From DAOUBP01 sp034432655 (GTDB lineage Bacteria > Chloroflexota > Anaerolineae > CG2-30-64-16), in the NCBI GenBank assembly GCA_034432655.1, contig DAOUBP010000097.1, forward strand, positions 1 to 10,940: a stretch of DNA of 10,940 bases, given 5' to 3'. The notes beneath the pieces are model-generated. The model worked only from the letters and a program-made list of their open reading frames with translations. It was not told where the DNA came from and searched no databases. The first letter of the stretch is position 1. Each line of letters opens with the position of its first letter. The position numbers and the translations under genes were made by a program. Shown here in pieces: positions 1 to 6,593 of the stretch.

Positions 1-197
1 GTGCCGCTTGCGATGCCAAAGCGGGGACATGCCCCCGCAATCCAAAACAGAGCCGCCCTTTGGGATTGCGGCCCCGCCGCGCCGCTTGCGATTTCGACTC
101 GGCGGGACCGCCAGTTCGATATGCACGGGGCGGACGGCCTCCCCTTACCTCAACACCAGCGGCGGACGGTGGGCGCACGCTGGCCGACGAACACAAC
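1..197. other. Non-coding spacer with stem-loops downstream of the metalloprotease
   Basis: No gene is supported here. GCGGGG (21-26) pairs with CCCCGC (33-38) around a 6-nt loop. A second, overlapping inverted repeat pairs CCGCAATCCAAA (35-46) with 59-71, with one bulge. GCCGCTTGCGAT occurs twice (3-14 and 81-92). CCAGCG (156-161) can pair with CGCTGG (178-183). The 21-38 hairpin could end transcription of the metalloprotease gene, since it is followed on the minus strand by TTT, but a proper U-tract is absent. Confidence 0.45.
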
Positions 198-3170
198 TCA
201 CTTCAGGATGATCGGCAGGAAGACCGTTGAGATATTGGGCTCTGCCAGGTCACCCCGCACCGTAACTGTCACCGACGCGGTGGCCACGCCGCCCTGGCCA
301 TCATCGGCGCGCACGGTGATCTGATGCGTGCCGACGCGCAAGGTCGAGACAGTCAACTGCGCGCCTGTGCCCAGTGCGCCGTCCAGGCTGGATGACCACT
401 GCACCTGGGCGCCGTCCAGGCTGCCGGCATCCACGTCGTAGGCGTCGGCCTCCAGGTTCAGAGATTGCTCGACGAAGATCGTGGCGCCGTTGGCAGGCTG
501 CACGATGGCCACCGTAGGCACGCGGTTCGGTATGGTGAAGGTCGCGTTGGATTCATCGTAGGCGCTGTGGATGCCGTCGCTGGCCCACACCCGGACGCGT
601 CCCTGGCTGCCGGCCACGAAGTTGGTGGCATCCAGGGTGGCGCTGGTACCGGTCAGGTTCTGCGCCACCATCTCCCAGGTGGCGCCGTTGTCGGGGCTGT
701 ACTGCACGTTGAAGGTCAGCGGGTCGCCGTCGGGGTCGCTGGCCGTCCAGGAGACGACGATCTGGTTCCCGCTGAGCACCTCCCCGCCGTTGGGCGACAG
801 CACCTGAACCGTGGGCGGGTTGACGCCGGCCGTGACGCTGGTGAGTGAAGCGCCGCTGGGCCCCAGGATCTCCACCCGCGCCGTGCCGGGCACGAAAGGC
901 ACCAGTTCGCTGATGGCCAGGAGGTCCACATGGCGATTCGGGTTGTTGTCGGGGCCGCCGTCGTAGCGCTCGGGCGTGAACGGATAGCGGGCGCGCACCG
1001 AGCCGTCGGCTGCCCGCAGCAGGATGGTGTAGTCGCCCGGCACACGTGGTTCCACATCGCCGGCATTGGGGATCACGAAGAGCGTCTGGAGGTCAACCGC
1101 ATTGGTCTGAGGGTCAATCGTCCCCACGACCAGCAGCCGGTCGGTCTGGTCCACGCTGCGCAGGTCAGCGGCCGCGGCCACCGGCCCGCTTTGGAACGTG
1201 CTCATCAACGCCTCATAGGTGAAATCGCTCAGCCACTGGTTGGCGCAGTAGGTCATCAGGTCGCCCGATGTCGGCCCGTAGATGGCCCGGGTGCTGATAT
1301 CGAACCCGTAGATGGCGTTGTCGCCCGTCAGCGACGGGCTGATGCGGCCGTTGGGGTAGGGATACGATGGCCCGCCCTCTGCGCCGCAGAAGTTCGCGTG
1401 GCCGCGACCATAAGCGTGCGCCAACTCATGGCCGCCGTACCAGTCACCGTAGGAGCCATCGAAGTCCCAGCCCCAGGTACCCGTGCCGGTCGGGCCTGAG
1501 GCGACCAGGCCGGGCACCGGCGCGCAGCCGCGCATGAAACCGCCCGCGTCGGTGACCATGCCGTAATAGCGGGTCCCGATCGGGATGCTCCAATCAAAGA
1601 TGATGTCCCAAGTCGCTTTTCCCGAGAGCATACTATTGACGTTGCCGCACTTGGGGTTGGTCAGGTCGCCATCTGCGTTCCTGGACGCACTCCCCCAGTC
1701 GTGCGTGCGCGTCCATGTCTGCAGCGTGCGCAGCGGAAACGCCCGGCGCAGCCAGTCGTACATCTGGTTGACGTGCGACGTGGCGGTGGAATAGGTTGTG
1801 CCTGATATCCGATAGCTGATGCGATAGGTCACCAGGTGTACCGTCGGTACCGTCTCGAAGGAGACGGTGGTGGAGATGTCGTTGTTGGCGTAAGTGGTCT
1901 CCACGGGATTGCGGCTGCGCCAGTCGGTCACCGGGTTCAGGTAGGCCGTGATGGTGACGGTCCCCTCGCGGTAGCCGGACGGGAGCTCGAACAGGAACGC
2001 GTGATTGAGCGTCGCACGGTCCGGCGACGGACGCACGGTAATAAAGCCTCCCCCGTTGATGGGGTTCAGCCAGACCGTGTTACTGCCTCGCTGCACGCGC
2101 AGCCGGGCGAAAGTCGTGTGATTGCCGGCGCTGGAACGCACATGGAAACGCACGAAGGTGCGCTTGTCCCGCACCAGCCGCACGCTGTTGTTCAGGTCTT
2201 GCGTGCCCTGGGTGACCTCGATCTTCTGGGCGACCAGGTCAACGACAGGTGTGGGTGTCGGCGTGCGAGTGGGCGTACGCGTGGGAGTCCGCGTCGGCGT
2301 GCGGGTGACCGTGGGCGTCCGCGTCCGCGTCGGGGTGGCAGTTGGGGTGCGGGTCAGCGTTGCGGTCGGCGTAGCCGTCCGCGTCGGGGTTACCGTCGGC
2401 GTGCGCGTCACAGTCGGTGTGGCTGTTTGGGTCGGCGTCGCGGTTTGAGTTGGCGTCGCCGTGGCAGTGGGTGTCCGCGTGGGTGTAGCCGTCGGCGGGC
2501 GGGTTGCTGTGGCCGTGGCGGTAGCAGCAGGCGGACGTGTTGCCGTAGGCGTAGCGGTCGCAACGGGCCGGTACGGCGCGAAGGAGAGATCGTCAATGGA
2601 TTCGGACAGGCGCGTCTTGCCGTAATCCAGGGTCACCGAGGCGATGCGGCCGGCAGGATCGTAGAAGCCGATGAACGCCGTGTGCGGTTCGGGCACCGGG
2701 CTAACGAGCGCCCGGCAGATGATGTTGCCCCGCTCATCGTAGCCGGTGAGCAACCCCTCCAACCCCTCGCTCTCGCCGTTGCCGATCCACATGCCCACGT
2801 GGGTCTTGGCCGCGTCGAAGACGATGCGCATGGGCACCCCCTCGCTGGTGTTGGGGGAGACGGCATCGTTGCTGGCAACGTTGGGCTTCGAGCGGGCCTT
2901 GTCCGGCTCGTTGCCGTAGATGATGGCTCGCGTGGTGGATCCGTTTTCGAAGCGGACGCCGTAGGCGGGCCGATAGCTGTCGCCGATCACCGTGGCGTTG
3001 GGCAGATCATCGAAGTTGATCAGCCCCGGCGAGGGGATCTCGGACGGGTCTTTGATCTGACTGCAGCTGGGGGCCTGCGCCGGAGGTGCGGCTGCAGCAG
3101 GTCGCACTGCCGCCACTCCGCCCGCCAAGGCCATGAGCACCAGCGCCAGCATGAAACGTAGGCTGGACAT
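198..3170 (-). CDS. Secreted multidomain metzincin-like zinc metalloprotease with Thr-Pro linker and Ig-like repeats
   Basis: The 990-aa product is an exported, probably surface-associated or extracellular endopeptidase; its substrate is unknown. Residues 1-28 form a Sec signal peptide (hydrophobic LALVLMALAGGVAAV, then an Ala-rich cleavage region). Residues ~48-200 look like a beta-sandwich (INFDDLP start, SIDDLSF end). Residues 203-308 are a Thr/Pro/Arg low-complexity linker, and ~309-435 are beta-rich and CARDB-like. The catalytic region carries HELAHAYGRGH at 581-591, the HExxHxxGxxH metzincin zinc motif (H581, H585, H591, catalytic E582). A plausible Met-turn, DLMTYC, has its Met at 639. 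Two Ig/FnIII-like domains occupy ~785-881 and ~884-971. The protein ends in VFLPIILK. The ATG at 3170 is chosen because AAGGAG (3177-3182) lies 6 nt upstream and the signal peptide starts there. Its own promoter indicates separate transcription from the upstream HAD gene. The peptidase subfamily (M66-like or other) is not settled; the zinc motif and secretion are clear. Confidence 0.88.
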   Translation of the reverse strand: MSSLRFMLALVLMALAGGVAAVRPAAAAPPAQAPSCSQIKDPSEIPSPGLINFDDLPNATVIGDSYRPAYGVRFENGSTTRAIIYGNEPDKARSKPNVASNDAVSPNTSEGVPMRIVFDAAKTHVGMWIGNGESEGLEGLLTGYDERGNIICRALVSPVPEPHTAFIGFYDPAGRIASVTLDYGKTRLSESIDDLSFAPYRPVATATPTATRPPAATATATATRPPTATPTRTPTATATPTQTATPTQTATPTVTRTPTVTPTRTATPTATLTRTPTATPTRTRTPTVTRTPTRTPTRTPTRTPTPTPVVDLVAQKIEVTQGTQDLNNSVRLVRDKRTFVRFHVRSSAGNHTTFARLRVQRGSNTVWLNPINGGGFITVRPSPDRATLNHAFLFELPSGYREGTVTITAYLNPVTDWRSRNPVETTYANNDISTTVSFETVPTVHLVTYRISYRISGTTYSTATSHVNQMYDWLRRAFPLRTLQTWTRTHDWGSASRNADGDLTNPKCGNVNSMLSGKATWDIIFDWSIPIGTRYYGMVTDAGGFMRGCAPVPGLVASGPTGTGTWGWDFDGSYGDWYGGHELAHAYGRGHANFCGAEGGPSYPYPNGRISPSLTGDNAIYGFDISTRAIYGPTSGDLMTYCANQWLSDFTYEALMSTFQSGPVAAAADLRSVDQTDRLLVVGTIDPQTNAVDLQTLFVIPNAGDVEPRVPGDYTILLRAADGSVRARYPFTPERYDGGPDNNPNRHVDLLAISELVPFVPGTARVEILGPSGASLTSVTAGVNPPTVQVLSPNGGEVLSGNQIVVSWTASDPDGDPLTFNVQYSPDNGATWEMVAQNLTGTSATLDATNFVAGSQGRVRVWASDGIHSAYDESNATFTIPNRVPTVAIVQPANGATIFVEQSLNLEADAYDVDAGSLDGAQVQWSSSLDGALGTGAQLTVSTLRVGTHQITVRADDGQGGVATASVTVTVRGDLAEPNISTVFLPIILK
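1398..1430 (-). other. Metzincin zinc-binding motif HExxHxxGxxH
   Basis: These codons encode HELAHAYGRGH (residues 581-591 of the metalloprotease), with all three zinc-binding His and the catalytic Glu intact. The candidate Met-turn DLMTYC (Met 639) lies 48 residues further on, a plausible distance for a metzincin fold. The site therefore appears catalytically competent. Confidence 0.9.
2247..2564 (-). repeat. Low-complexity Thr-Pro/Arg-Thr-Pro linker-coding tract
   Basis: This tract encodes residues 203-308 of the secreted metalloprotease, built from degenerate ATPT, RTPT and QTATPT units. At DNA level it is an imperfect tandem array of 6-nt units (GTCGGC/GTGCGC-like when read on the plus strand). 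It is in frame, lies between two beta-rich domains, and has no Cys and almost no hydrophobic residues, so it is an extended, possibly O-glycosylated spacer. Replication slippage could vary its length between strains. Confidence 0.85.
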
Positions 3171-3246
3171 GGAAGACTCCTTGGGCTGAGTATTTGTGGG
3201 CTTCAGGCGGGGAAAGCAGCTAGCAGGCCACCTTTAGCGTGGTGCA

Positions 3247-3276
3247 ATTTTAGCACAAATAAACATCAAGGGTCAA
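3247..3276 (-). promoter_or_regulatory. Extended -10 promoter of the secreted metalloprotease gene
   Basis: On the minus strand, TTGACC (3271-3276, 5/6 match to the -35 consensus) is followed after 18 nt by TAAAAT (3247-3252, 5/6 match to the -10). A TGC sits immediately before the -10, giving an extended -10. The predicted start near 3240 leaves a ~70-nt leader before the ATG at 3170. It lies in the only sizeable gap (3171-3322) of the minus-strand gene series, so the metalloprotease probably has its own transcription unit. Confidence 0.7.
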
Positions 3277-3322
3277 ACCAGGTGAACGGTTACGTCTATC
3301 AGGTTGCGGCATAAATCCCGCG

Positions 3323-4102
3323 TTACGGCAAAGGCAACGTCGCTTCGATCACCTGATCCCACTCCTCAAGCAAGGCCGGCAAGGCATCCAGCGAAGGGAT
3401 CCGCGCGTCCGGGACGATATCCGGATCCTCTTCAACCCGGAACGGCGAAGCCACTAACACGGCACGCATGCCCAGCTTCTGTGGCCCAGCGACATCCACA
3501 TCCAGCTTGTCACCCACGAAAACCGCCTCGGCCGGCGCCACGTCGAGCAGGTCCAGGGCCTGCCGGTAGATGCGAGGATCAGGCTTGACGTAGCCGGCTG
3601 CGCACGAGTACACACGCACCGGCAGATATTCCAGCAACCCAAAGCGCGCCAGGTCGGCGTCGTGCAAAGCGGGAGACCAAAACGTGTTGGAGACCAATCC
3701 CAGGCTGCGGCCCTGGGCGACCAACTTTGCCAACACAGCGCGCGGGTCGCCATCTACCGGCCTGACGATCGCCGCTATGGAGGCATAATACGCCTCCATG
3801 GCGGGGTCCCAGGCTTTATCGGGGATCCTGATGCCGACCGCTTCCAGTCCTTCGCGGATGATGACCTCGGCGCGGTTGGCATAATGGGTGCGGCGGGCCT
3901 TGGCTTCCATAGCCGCTGCCATGCGTCCCACCGCGCGGATCGCCAGCTCAGGATCAGGCACCCGCGCACCGGCCTTGACCGCCACCTGCAGGAACGCCCG
4001 CAGTGCACGCGCGTTGATGGCATCAAAGGTGTGCTCAGGCGGCTGCTCGTAATGTAGCAACGTCCCCCCAAGATCGAACAGAACGACCTGCAAAACTGGC
4101 AT
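3323..4102 (-). CDS. HAD-superfamily hydrolase (class IA-like)
   Basis: This 259-aa cytoplasmic protein has a Rossmann-like HAD fold with an alpha-helical cap between motifs I and II. Motif I is FDLGGTL with the nucleophile D10. Motif II is LVSNT (S138), motif III is K173 in YVKPDPRIY, and motif IV is GDKLDVD with D198, D201 and D203. The second Asp of the usual DxD is Gly (G12), so the general acid/base of ordinary phosphomonoesterases is missing. The family includes phosphatases and dehalogenases; the substrate cannot be read from the sequence. The ATG at 4102 has a strong GGGAGG (4107-4112) 4 nt upstream. The gene lies 23 nt after the P-loop kinase stop and is probably the last gene of that operon. 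Family is certain; the reaction is open. Confidence 0.88.
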   Translation of the reverse strand: MPVLQVVLFDLGGTLLHYEQPPEHTFDAINARALRAFLQVAVKAGARVPDPELAIRAVGRMAAAMEAKARRTHYANRAEVIIREGLEAVGIRIPDKAWDPAMEAYYASIAAIVRPVDGDPRAVLAKLVAQGRSLGLVSNTFWSPALHDADLARFGLLEYLPVRVYSCAAGYVKPDPRIYRQALDLLDVAPAEAVFVGDKLDVDVAGPQKLGMRAVLVASPFRVEEDPDIVPDARIPSLDALPALLEEWDQVIEATLPLP

Positions 4103-4125
4103 AGGGCCTCCCTGGCAAACGGATC

Positions 4126-4686
4126 CTAGCGGTTGTCTGCCTCTGTTTGTGTCTGTGCACCGAGGTAGTTCAGCACCTTGCGCACGTTCAGTTGCAACGG
4201 CTCAGCTGTATCCACGATCAGACGCGGCCCCGTCAAACGCTCGAACTGAGCGCGTTCACGCTGGTAGCTTTCCCAATCATGGGGCCGATAATCCGGCATC
4301 CCCTGGCCGCGGCGCTCAATCCGATCCCGTAACAGGTTTTCATTGGTACAGATGCATTCGACGATCTTCAGCTCAGCCTGGGCCGCGCGCGCCATCTGCT
4401 CCACCTTGTCGCGAAAACGCCGATAGCCGGCCGGGCTGTCCAACACCACCGAGTGGCCCAGGGTTAAGTTATCACGTGCCAGCGCCACCAATAGCTCATA
4501 CGAAAGCGGCCCGGCCAGCTCCAAAGCCTGGGCCAGTTTCATCTCGCGTCCCACGGCGACGGCCACATCCTTGATGGTGTCCTTGTCCAGGTAGACAGCA
4601 CGCAGCTCCCGAGCCACCGTGCGGGCCAGGCTGGTCTTGCCTGTGGCTGGCGGGCCGGCGAAAACAACCAGTTGCCGTGTGGCCAT
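4126..4686 (-). CDS. P-loop kinase, AAA_33 / nucleotide-kinase type
   Basis: This 186-aa cytoplasmic ATP-dependent kinase starts with a Walker A motif, GPPATGKT, at 11-18. A DKD motif at 34-36 (YLDKDTIKD) lies where this group has its acceptor-activating Asp. LGHSVVLDSP at 77-85 is the Walker B-like strand. An Arg-rich lid, RDRIERRG, spans 120-127. The overall pattern resembles small AAA_33 kinases (zeta-toxin, polynucleotide-kinase and gluconate-kinase relatives); the phosphate acceptor is not predictable. The ATG at 4686-4684 shares one base with the DUF554 stop (TGATG), so translation is likely coupled. The HAD gene follows after 23 nt, suggesting that phosphorylation and a HAD-type hydrolysis are linked. 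No partner antitoxin-like ORF is visible, so a toxin role is not supported. Confidence 0.85.
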   Translation of the reverse strand: MATRQLVVFAGPPATGKTSLARTVARELRAVYLDKDTIKDVAVAVGREMKLAQALELAGPLSYELLVALARDNLTLGHSVVLDSPAGYRRFRDKVEQMARAAQAELKIVECICTNENLLRDRIERRGQGMPDYRPHDWESYQRERAQFERLTGPRLIVDTAEPLQLNVRKVLNYLGAQTQTEADNR

Positions 4687-5423
4687 CAGAACTTCACCCC
4701 CAGAACCCCTAACAAGGCGACCAGCGCTGGCGCGACGAACACCGCCGGCAACAAGTTGGCAGCGCGAATTCGCTTGATATCCAGCAACAAAAACGCAATG
4801 CTCAGGATCACCACCCCACCCGTAGCGGTCATCTCGACAACCCAGGGGGTTTGCCGGGTCACTCCGCCCAGGGCTGCGCCGAACACCATGGCCAACACGC
4901 TCAAACCGCCCTGATAGCCCAACACCGTGCCGGCCGACAAGATCACGCCGAAGCCCAACGACGCGGCCAGCGCCATAGCGGCAAAGCCGTCCATCAACGA
5001 TTTGATCGCCAGCAAGGTGTAATCGCCCATCAGGCCGTCCTGAATCGAGCCCAGCACGGTCATCGGGCCCACACAGAAGACCAGGCTGGCCGTGATGAAC
5101 CCTTGCGCGGCCCGGGTTCCGGTCGCCTTACTTTGAGAACCCAACAGTTGTCCCAGCCGCGCCTCGCTCCATTTGCCCAGCCGTTCCAGGCCGTCCTCGA
5201 TGCGCAGCGCTTCGCCCAGGATGCCGCCGATCAAGATGCTGAACAGCGGGATCAATGCGTTTCTGGTGGTGATGGCCATGCTCACGCCGATCACCAGCGT
5301 CATCAGCCCCAGGCCGTGCAGCACCGTCTGGCGTGTCTTCTCGGGCAGGCGGTTGCCCAGCACGACACCCAGCGTCCCCCCGATGACTACGGTTGCAACG
5401 TTGATAAGTGTACCGGTGATCAT
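4686..5423 (-). CDS. DUF554 family integral membrane protein (YqgA/YdfK-like)
   Basis: This 245-aa inner-membrane protein of unknown biochemical function may be a transporter or channel. About eight hydrophobic segments are visible at roughly 4-24, 34-52, 56-72, 108-127, 145-166, 171-188, 200-215 and 222-241. The N-terminus MITGTLINV with a Gly-rich first helix and the segment FCVGPMTVLGSIQDG (116-130) are characteristic of DUF554. Length matches the family. The ATG at 5423 has no recognisable Shine-Dalgarno, because the leader consists of a CGAATCAG-type tandem repeat (5425-5475). Its stop overlaps the start of the P-loop kinase, so the two are co-translated. Transcription is probably shared with the lipid kinase 75 nt upstream. 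Confidence 0.88.
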   Translation of the reverse strand: MITGTLINVATVVIGGTLGVVLGNRLPEKTRQTVLHGLGLMTLVIGVSMAITTRNALIPLFSILIGGILGEALRIEDGLERLGKWSEARLGQLLGSQSKATGTRAAQGFITASLVFCVGPMTVLGSIQDGLMGDYTLLAIKSLMDGFAAMALAASLGFGVILSAGTVLGYQGGLSVLAMVFGAALGGVTRQTPWVVEMTATGGVVILSIAFLLLDIKRIRAANLLPAVFVAPALVALLGVLGVKF

Positions 5424-5424
5424 G

Positions 5425-5475
5425 AGAATCAGCGAATGGTGAATCGGCGAATCAGCGAATCAGCGAATGGCGAAT
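5425..5475. repeat. Short tandem repeat, ~8-nt CGAATCAG/CGAATGG units
   Basis: About seven imperfect units (for example CGAATCAG at 5448-5455 and 5456-5463, CGAATGG at 5464-5470) fill almost the whole 75-nt gap between the lipid kinase and DUF554. The minus strand reads as ATTCGCTG-type units. The tract occupies the position where the DUF554 ribosome-binding site should be. Confidence 0.8.
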
Positions 5476-5498
5476 TTACTGCGCAATCGAAGCCACCA

Positions 5499-6443
5499 TC
5501 AGCCGCTGGCCGCAATGACCATGAGCCGGCCGGGCAAAACGCTCACCTCGAGCCGTCGCGCATCGTCCCGGAAGATCTCGCCGTCCAGATGAACGGGAAT
5601 GCCGCTGGGCGTCTCGATCACCACGCGGTCGGAGCGTTCCATCATCACATACTTCTTCTGCGAGCCGTGGGTGCCGGCCAGGAACTTCGGCAGCAGCCAC
5701 AGGATAATCGCAACGTTCGGGCTATCGGCCAGCACCAGGTCCAGCAGCCCATCGTCCAGCCGGGCATCTGGGGCAATTTTGAACCCGCCGCCGGATCGGC
5801 CGCCGTTGGAAACCGACGCCAAAAGAATCGGCCGCGTCTCCTGCGTGCCGTTGTAGCTGATGGTGGTCAGCCGGCCACGACTGTACTGCGGGATGACGCG
5901 CAGCACGGCCGCCAGGTACAACAACAGCCCGCGCAAGCGGCGCATGCGCCGGCTCTCAATGTTCGCGGCGGCCTCGAACCCGCCCCCCAGATGGTTGACG
6001 AAAAAGGCCACCTGTCCGCGCTCGTCTACCACCTGGCCGATGTCTACCGGCCGCGATCGGCCGGTCAATATGGCACGACACGCAGCCAGGGGGTCGTTCT
6101 CCGGGATCCCCAGCCGCCAGGCATAGTCGTTGCCGGTGCCCACTGGGATCATCGCCAGAGTCCCCACAGGCTGACCCGCCTGCCACCTCCCGTCCGCCTG
6201 CGCAGCAAGGATCATGCCGTGCAACGCCTCATGTGCGGTGCCGTCCCCGCCGACAGTCACGATCGTCTGGTATCCCTCCAGGGTTGCCGTCCGGGCCAGG
6301 GCCACCGCATCCCCCGGCCCTGAGGTCACTGCCAGACTGAAATCAACCCCCGCTGCAGAAAAAGCCTGCTCAACCGCTGCCCTGGCGTGAGCGCCCCGTC
6401 CGCGTCCCGCCACCGGATTCACAATAATGCGATAGCGCAGCAT
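5499..6443 (-). CDS. Diacylglycerol/sphingosine-type lipid kinase (YegS/DagK family)
   Basis: This 314-aa cytosolic, membrane-associated kinase phosphorylates a lipid such as diacylglycerol with ATP. The start is IIVNPVAGRGRG (7-18), the first nucleotide-binding stretch. GGDGT (65-69) is the family hallmark. PVGTGNDYAWRLG (100-112) corresponds to the conserved PxGTxND motif. GGGFKIAPDARLDDGLLDLV (218-237) and HLDGE (285-289) are the usual C-terminal signatures. Length fits the family (~290-330). The reading frame stays open upstream to 6569, but homology begins at the ATG at 6443 and the predicted promoter lies inside the upstream part, so 6443 is the start. The ribosome-binding site is weak (AGGATGG ~13 nt upstream). 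It is the first gene of the minus-strand operon. Confidence 0.9.
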   Translation of the reverse strand: MLRYRIIVNPVAGRGRGAHARAAVEQAFSAAGVDFSLAVTSGPGDAVALARTATLEGYQTIVTVGGDGTAHEALHGMILAAQADGRWQAGQPVGTLAMIPVGTGNDYAWRLGIPENDPLAACRAILTGRSRPVDIGQVVDERGQVAFFVNHLGGGFEAAANIESRRMRRLRGLLLYLAAVLRVIPQYSRGRLTTISYNGTQETRPILLASVSNGGRSGGGFKIAPDARLDDGLLDLVLADSPNVAIILWLLPKFLAGTHGSQKKYVMMERSDRVVIETPSGIPVHLDGEIFRDDARRLEVSVLPGRLMVIAASG

Positions 6444-6484
6444 ACTGTTTGAAAACCATCCTGGCCGATTGGATTTGCTGCGTA

Positions 6485-6513
6485 AGCATAGCAGATGTTT
6501 GACGCACAGGCAA
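6485..6513 (-). promoter_or_regulatory. Extended -10 promoter of the lipid kinase operon
   Basis: On the minus strand, TTGCCT (6508-6513, 4/6) is followed after 17 nt by TATGCT (6485-6490, 4/6). A TGC directly before the -10 gives the TGnTATnnT form. The predicted start near 6478 leaves a ~35-nt leader to the ATG at 6443. It is divergent from the amidohydrolase promoter, with the two -35 elements about 22 bp apart. Confidence 0.6.
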
Positions 6514-6515
6514 GC

Positions 6516-6532
6516 GCGCAAATCTGCGCAAA
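6516..6532. promoter_or_regulatory. GCGCAAA direct repeats between divergent promoters (candidate regulator site)
   Basis: GCGCAAA occurs at 6516-6522 and 6526-6532, a 10-bp centre-to-centre spacing that puts both copies on the same DNA face. They lie between the -35 of the lipid kinase promoter (6508-6513) and the -35 of the amidohydrolase promoter (6535-6540). The placement suits an activator or repressor acting on one or both promoters. This is inference from position and spacing only. Confidence 0.35.
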
Positions 6533-6534
6533 GG

Positions 6535-6563
6535 TTGACAACTGAGCCTGGTTGGTGTACAAG
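6535..6563 (+). promoter_or_regulatory. Sigma-70-type promoter of the amidohydrolase gene
   Basis: A perfect TTGACA (6535-6540) is followed after 17 nt by TACAAG (6558-6563, 4/6). The predicted start is near 6570. An inverted repeat, CATGA (6567-6571) and TCATG (6576-6580), overlaps the transcription start and could be an operator. Two GCGCAAA copies (6516-6522 and 6526-6532), exactly 10 bp apart, lie just upstream of the -35. Confidence 0.65.
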
Positions 6564-6593
6564 TGCCATGAATTCTCATGCCAGGAGACAAAG

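Noticed and set aside
1..324. Plus-strand frame at the window start (107 codons)
   Set aside because: Crosses the stem-loop spacer and the antisense of the metalloprotease end; no family features and no upstream sequence to judge a start.
2122..2448. Plus-strand frame encoding alternating Val-Gly/Val-Arg repeats
   Set aside because: It is the antisense reading of the Thr-Pro linker tract in the metalloprotease; the repetitive composition comes from the repeat on the other strand.
1836..3161. Long plus-strand frame (441 codons) opposite the metalloprotease
   Set aside because: No recognisable domain, biased Arg/Gly composition, and fully antisense to a gene with signal peptide, zinc motif and ribosome-binding site.
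4126..4686. Zeta-toxin / toxin-antitoxin reading of the P-loop kinase
   Set aside because: Walker A and lid fit many small kinases; no antitoxin-like gene is adjacent, and the partners are a membrane protein and a HAD hydrolase.
4851..6323. Long plus-strand frame (490 codons) opposite DUF554 and the lipid kinase
   Set aside because: His/Gln/Arg-rich shadow of GC-rich minus-strand genes; it spans two real genes and their intergenic repeat.
6444..6569. N-terminal extension of the lipid kinase frame
   Set aside because: The extra 42 residues lack family similarity and overlap both divergent promoters; the nucleotide-binding NPVAG stretch starts right after the ATG at 6443.
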